Positions 61,635 through 64,000 of a DNA stretch of 64,000 nucleotides are shown piece after piece. The stretch is from Acidobacteriota bacterium (GTDB taxonomy: Bacteria; Acidobacteriota; Vicinamibacteria; Vicinamibacterales; UBA2999). Position numbers and translations under genes: made by a program. The notes below the pieces were generated by a model. The model was not told the DNA's origin, ran no database searches, and worked only from the letters and a program-made list of their open reading frames with translations. Position 1 is the first letter of the stretch. The number at the start of each line of letters is the position of its first letter. The stretch lies in the NCBI GenBank assembly GCA_947482665.1, contig CANKJK010000004.1, positions 1 through 64,000 of the forward strand, in the 5' to 3' direction.

Positions 61635-61763
61635 CCCCCTCCCCCTGTGCGCCGGGGTCGCCATGCCTGCGTGTTCCGGGACGAACGCAGGCCGCGCGCG
61701 TGACTGCGATGGCGAATGAACGACTGCCGGCTCCCGGCCGGCGATGACAAAGGATAGAGACTG

Positions 61764-62111
61764 ATGAATCGGAAGATTGCTCTCAGAACGGCGTTCGGAA
61801 TCGCGGCGGCCGGCGTGGCCATCCTCGCGGCGGAATCTCCTGCGTTCGCGCAGGAAGCGGCGGAAAAGGGCGGCGCGCTCATCTCGAGCAACGGCGCCGG
61901 CTGGCTCGGAGGCCCGATCGGTGCGGGCCTGGCCATCATCGGCGGCGGTGCGGGCGTCGGCCGCATCGGTGGCTCGGCGGTGGAGTCGATGGCGCGGCAG
62001 CCTGGTGCGGCCGGTCAGATCTCCACGGCCATGATCATCACCGCGGCCATGATCGAAGGCGCGACGCTGTTTGCCGTCGTCGTCGGCATGCTCGCGGTCC
62101 TCAAGGCCTAG
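61764..62111 (+). CDS. atpE: F0F1 ATP synthase subunit c, with predicted signal peptide
   Basis: Leader ending ESPAFAQ; AGVGRIGGSAVESMARQPGAAGQISTAMIITAAMIEGATLFAVVVGML. Confidence 0.95.
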   Translation: MNRKIALRTAFGIAAAGVAILAAESPAFAQEAAEKGGALISSNGAGWLGGPIGAGLAIIGGGAGVGRIGGSAVESMARQPGAAGQISTAMIITAAMIEGATLFAVVVGMLAVLKA

Positions 62112-62116
62112 GACCT

Positions 62117-62695
62117 ATGAGACAGCGAGTGCTCGTCGCAGCGCTCGTCGCGTTGAGTGCGCTGCCGGCCTACGCCAATGAGGCGGAGCCGGCGGGCCTC
62201 AGCCCGTTCGCGGGGGATTTTGGCAACGCCCTCTGGACGGTGCTGATTTTTGTCCTCGTGCTGGTCGTGCTCGGGAAGTTCGCCTGGGGTCCCGTGCTCG
62301 GCATGCTCAAGGAACGTGAGGACTTCATCCGGAAGTCCCTGCACGATGCCAAGCATGATCGCGACGCAGCCGAATCGCGGCTGAAGGAATACACGGCGCA
62401 GCTGCAGTCCGCACGGGCGGAAGCGGCCACCATGGTCGAAAACGCCCGGCAGGATGCCGAGCGGCTTCGCGAGGAACTGCGCCAGAAGGCGAAGTCGGAA
62501 TCCGACGCCATCCTGAAGAATGCCGAGCGGCAGATTCAGTTGGAGCGGGACCGCGCGCTGGCCCAGATCCGCACCGAGGCCGTCGACCTCTCCGTGATGA
62601 TTGCGTCCAAGTTGATCGGGCGGAATCTCTCGAAGGCCGACAATGAGCGCATCATCGAGGACGCGCTCAAGCAGGTCGAGGCCCGGCACCAGTAA
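62117..62695 (+). CDS. atpF: F0F1 ATP synthase subunit b
   Basis: LWTVLIFVLVLVVLGKFAWGPVLGMLKEREDFIRKSL then long coiled coil ending IASKLIGRNLSKADNERIIEDALKQVE. Confidence 0.95.
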   Translation: MRQRVLVAALVALSALPAYANEAEPAGLSPFAGDFGNALWTVLIFVLVLVVLGKFAWGPVLGMLKEREDFIRKSLHDAKHDRDAAESRLKEYTAQLQSARAEAATMVENARQDAERLREELRQKAKSESDAILKNAERQIQLERDRALAQIRTEAVDLSVMIASKLIGRNLSKADNERIIEDALKQVEARHQ

Positions 62696-62704
62696 CACAG
62701 GATT

Positions 62705-62773
62705 CCTCCAGGGATCGGGTGCTGCTCCAGCGATCTGAATTCAAGACGCTGGATCTGCCTGGCCCCTGGAGGG
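62705..62773. repeat. Extended imperfect palindrome downstream of atpF
   Basis: CCTCCAGGG/CCCTGGAGG outer arms, inner TCCAGCG/CGCTGGA around GAATTC. Confidence 0.7.
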
Positions 62774-62946
62774 ATGCCTTGAGTCATCCCCCAGAAAACA
62801 CCAGTAATTCCTGACCTGGCGCAAGCCGGCTTCTGGGCACGACCCTTGCTTTCTTGTCGAGACATGCGGCGTTTGTCCCACGGGACGCCAGCAGCCAGAT
62901 AGATGGGAAGCGCGTTGAGGAACTGACTAGGCCCCCGACGCATTCA

Positions 62947-62976
62947 GGCCCGGTGCACTGCGCCGGGCCATTTTTC
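62947..62976 (+). terminator. Rho-independent terminator of the atp operon
   Basis: GGCCCGG-tgcactgcg-CCGGGCC then ATTTTTC. Confidence 0.85.
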
Positions 62977-62985
62977 TGTACGGCC

Positions 62986-63930
62986 TCAGAGGCCGAGGTC
63001 GGCGAGATATCGCTTGGCCTCTGCGGCCTCGGGACTCCCGGCATCCGCCGCGGCCACGGCCTTGAAGAACTCGGCAGCGGCCATCTTGTCACCCCGGCGC
63101 AGGGCCAGGAGTCCGAGCTGCAGCCGCGGGCGCAGCCACGTCGGGTCCATGGCGGCGGCCCGCTTGAAGAGTTCCTCCGCGCCGGCCGTCTCGCCCTTGC
63201 TGAAGCGGACTTCGGCCAGTGCGAACACCATCTCCCGGCTCGCGCCGGCCACCGCGCCACGCGAGACCAGCTTCTCGGCATCGTCGGCGTGTCCGTTGGC
63301 CAGGTGCGTCAGGGCCAGCTCAATCCGGGGACGGTCGCTCTCGGGGTCGGCCTTCAGCGCCACTTCAAACGCTGCCGCGGCCTTCTCGAGACTGGCCGTT
63401 CGGGCCTGGGCTGACTCCCGGGCTGCCTTCTGCCGCCAGGCATCGCCGATCACCAGCTGCACCGACGTGAGCGTCGGGTTCTTCTCGAGGATCTCCTGAT
63501 AGGCCGCGATGGCCTGCTCATACCGTCCCTCGGCGCGCAGGGAACTGGCGGCCGACAGGTCCGCGTCAATCTGCCGGCTGACGGCCGAGGGCGGTGGCGC
63601 GATGGTGCGGGAGAGCACGAACTCCAGCGGAGCGTTGCCGGTGACCGAGGACCGGACGAGCGCGCGGCCCTGTTTCGGGGCGAAGCCAGGGGCCTCGGCC
63701 AGGAACGCCCAGGCGCCGCCCGCGAGACCGATCATTGCGAAGCGGCCCTTGTCATCGCTGGTCGACGCAATTTCTGGCGGTCGGCCATTGGGATTTGAGG
63801 CCTTGATGACCGCCCCTTTGATGGCGTGGCCCTCCGTGTCGATCACGATGCCCCGCACGGCGCCGCTCTGCGCCGCTGCCGAGATCGCCATGCCCAGGAC
63901 GAACGCTGCCGCGAGTGCGGGGGTTCTCAT
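62986..63930 (-). CDS. Secreted carboxypeptidase-regulatory-like plus TPR protein
   Basis: Signal peptide ending SAAAQ; SGAVRGIVIDTEGHAIKGAVIKASNPNGRPPEIASTSDDKGRFAMIGLAGGAWAF; TPR-like repeats. Confidence 0.85.
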   Translation of the reverse strand: MRTPALAAAFVLGMAISAAAQSGAVRGIVIDTEGHAIKGAVIKASNPNGRPPEIASTSDDKGRFAMIGLAGGAWAFLAEAPGFAPKQGRALVRSSVTGNAPLEFVLSRTIAPPPSAVSRQIDADLSAASSLRAEGRYEQAIAAYQEILEKNPTLTSVQLVIGDAWRQKAARESAQARTASLEKAAAAFEVALKADPESDRPRIELALTHLANGHADDAEKLVSRGAVAGASREMVFALAEVRFSKGETAGAEELFKRAAAMDPTWLRPRLQLGLLALRRGDKMAAAEFFKAVAAADAGSPEAAEAKRYLADLGL

Positions 63931-64000
63931 CGCGGCTGTTCTATAGCACGGCCATCCGGTTTTGTGCTACCTTCCGCCGCGCTCCCCACGACGGGAGTCC

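Overview
High-GC bacterial chromosomal window, densely coding. It is probably acidobacterial/Vicinamibacteria-like; this is inferred from gene content such as the TIGR03436-type VWA protein and gene neighbourhoods, and was not tested. No tRNA, rRNA, CRISPR array, IS element or prophage was recognised. Order of contents: 3' part of glmM; pdxJ; TPR and YHS-like proteins; a compact bacterial microcompartment (BMC) locus (class II aldolase, one BMC-H, three BMC-P, a 73-aa Cys-rich protein with an encapsulation-peptide-like N-terminus); two tandem hairpin repeats; a D-2-hydroxyacid dehydrogenase; nth; cyclophilin; SGNH-type protein; queE/queC; histidine kinase, PBP4 and response regulator; a Gld-like ABC system; peroxiredoxin; an ultra-acidic zinc ribbon coupled to larE; pal; pyrF-D-K divergent from pyrR-B-C; a fused TIGR02757 plus hypoxanthine-DNA-glycosylase gene; glycosyltransferases; TolC; pyrE; truA; uppS-cdsA-dxr-rseP; heme genes (hemL, hemB, hemA-hemC-cobA/hemD, ccsA-like); dctA; a class-II-like cytochrome c lipoprotein; nuoA-C-D-H-J-K-L-M-N without nuoB/E/F/G/I; and a partial ATP synthase operon (atpZ/I, B, E, F) without the F1 genes. 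The strongest candidates for follow-up are the minimal BMC locus with its tagged Cys-rich mini-protein, the PyrR-type RNA loop before pyrR, the glycosylase fusion, and the complex I cluster lacking all Fe-S subunits.
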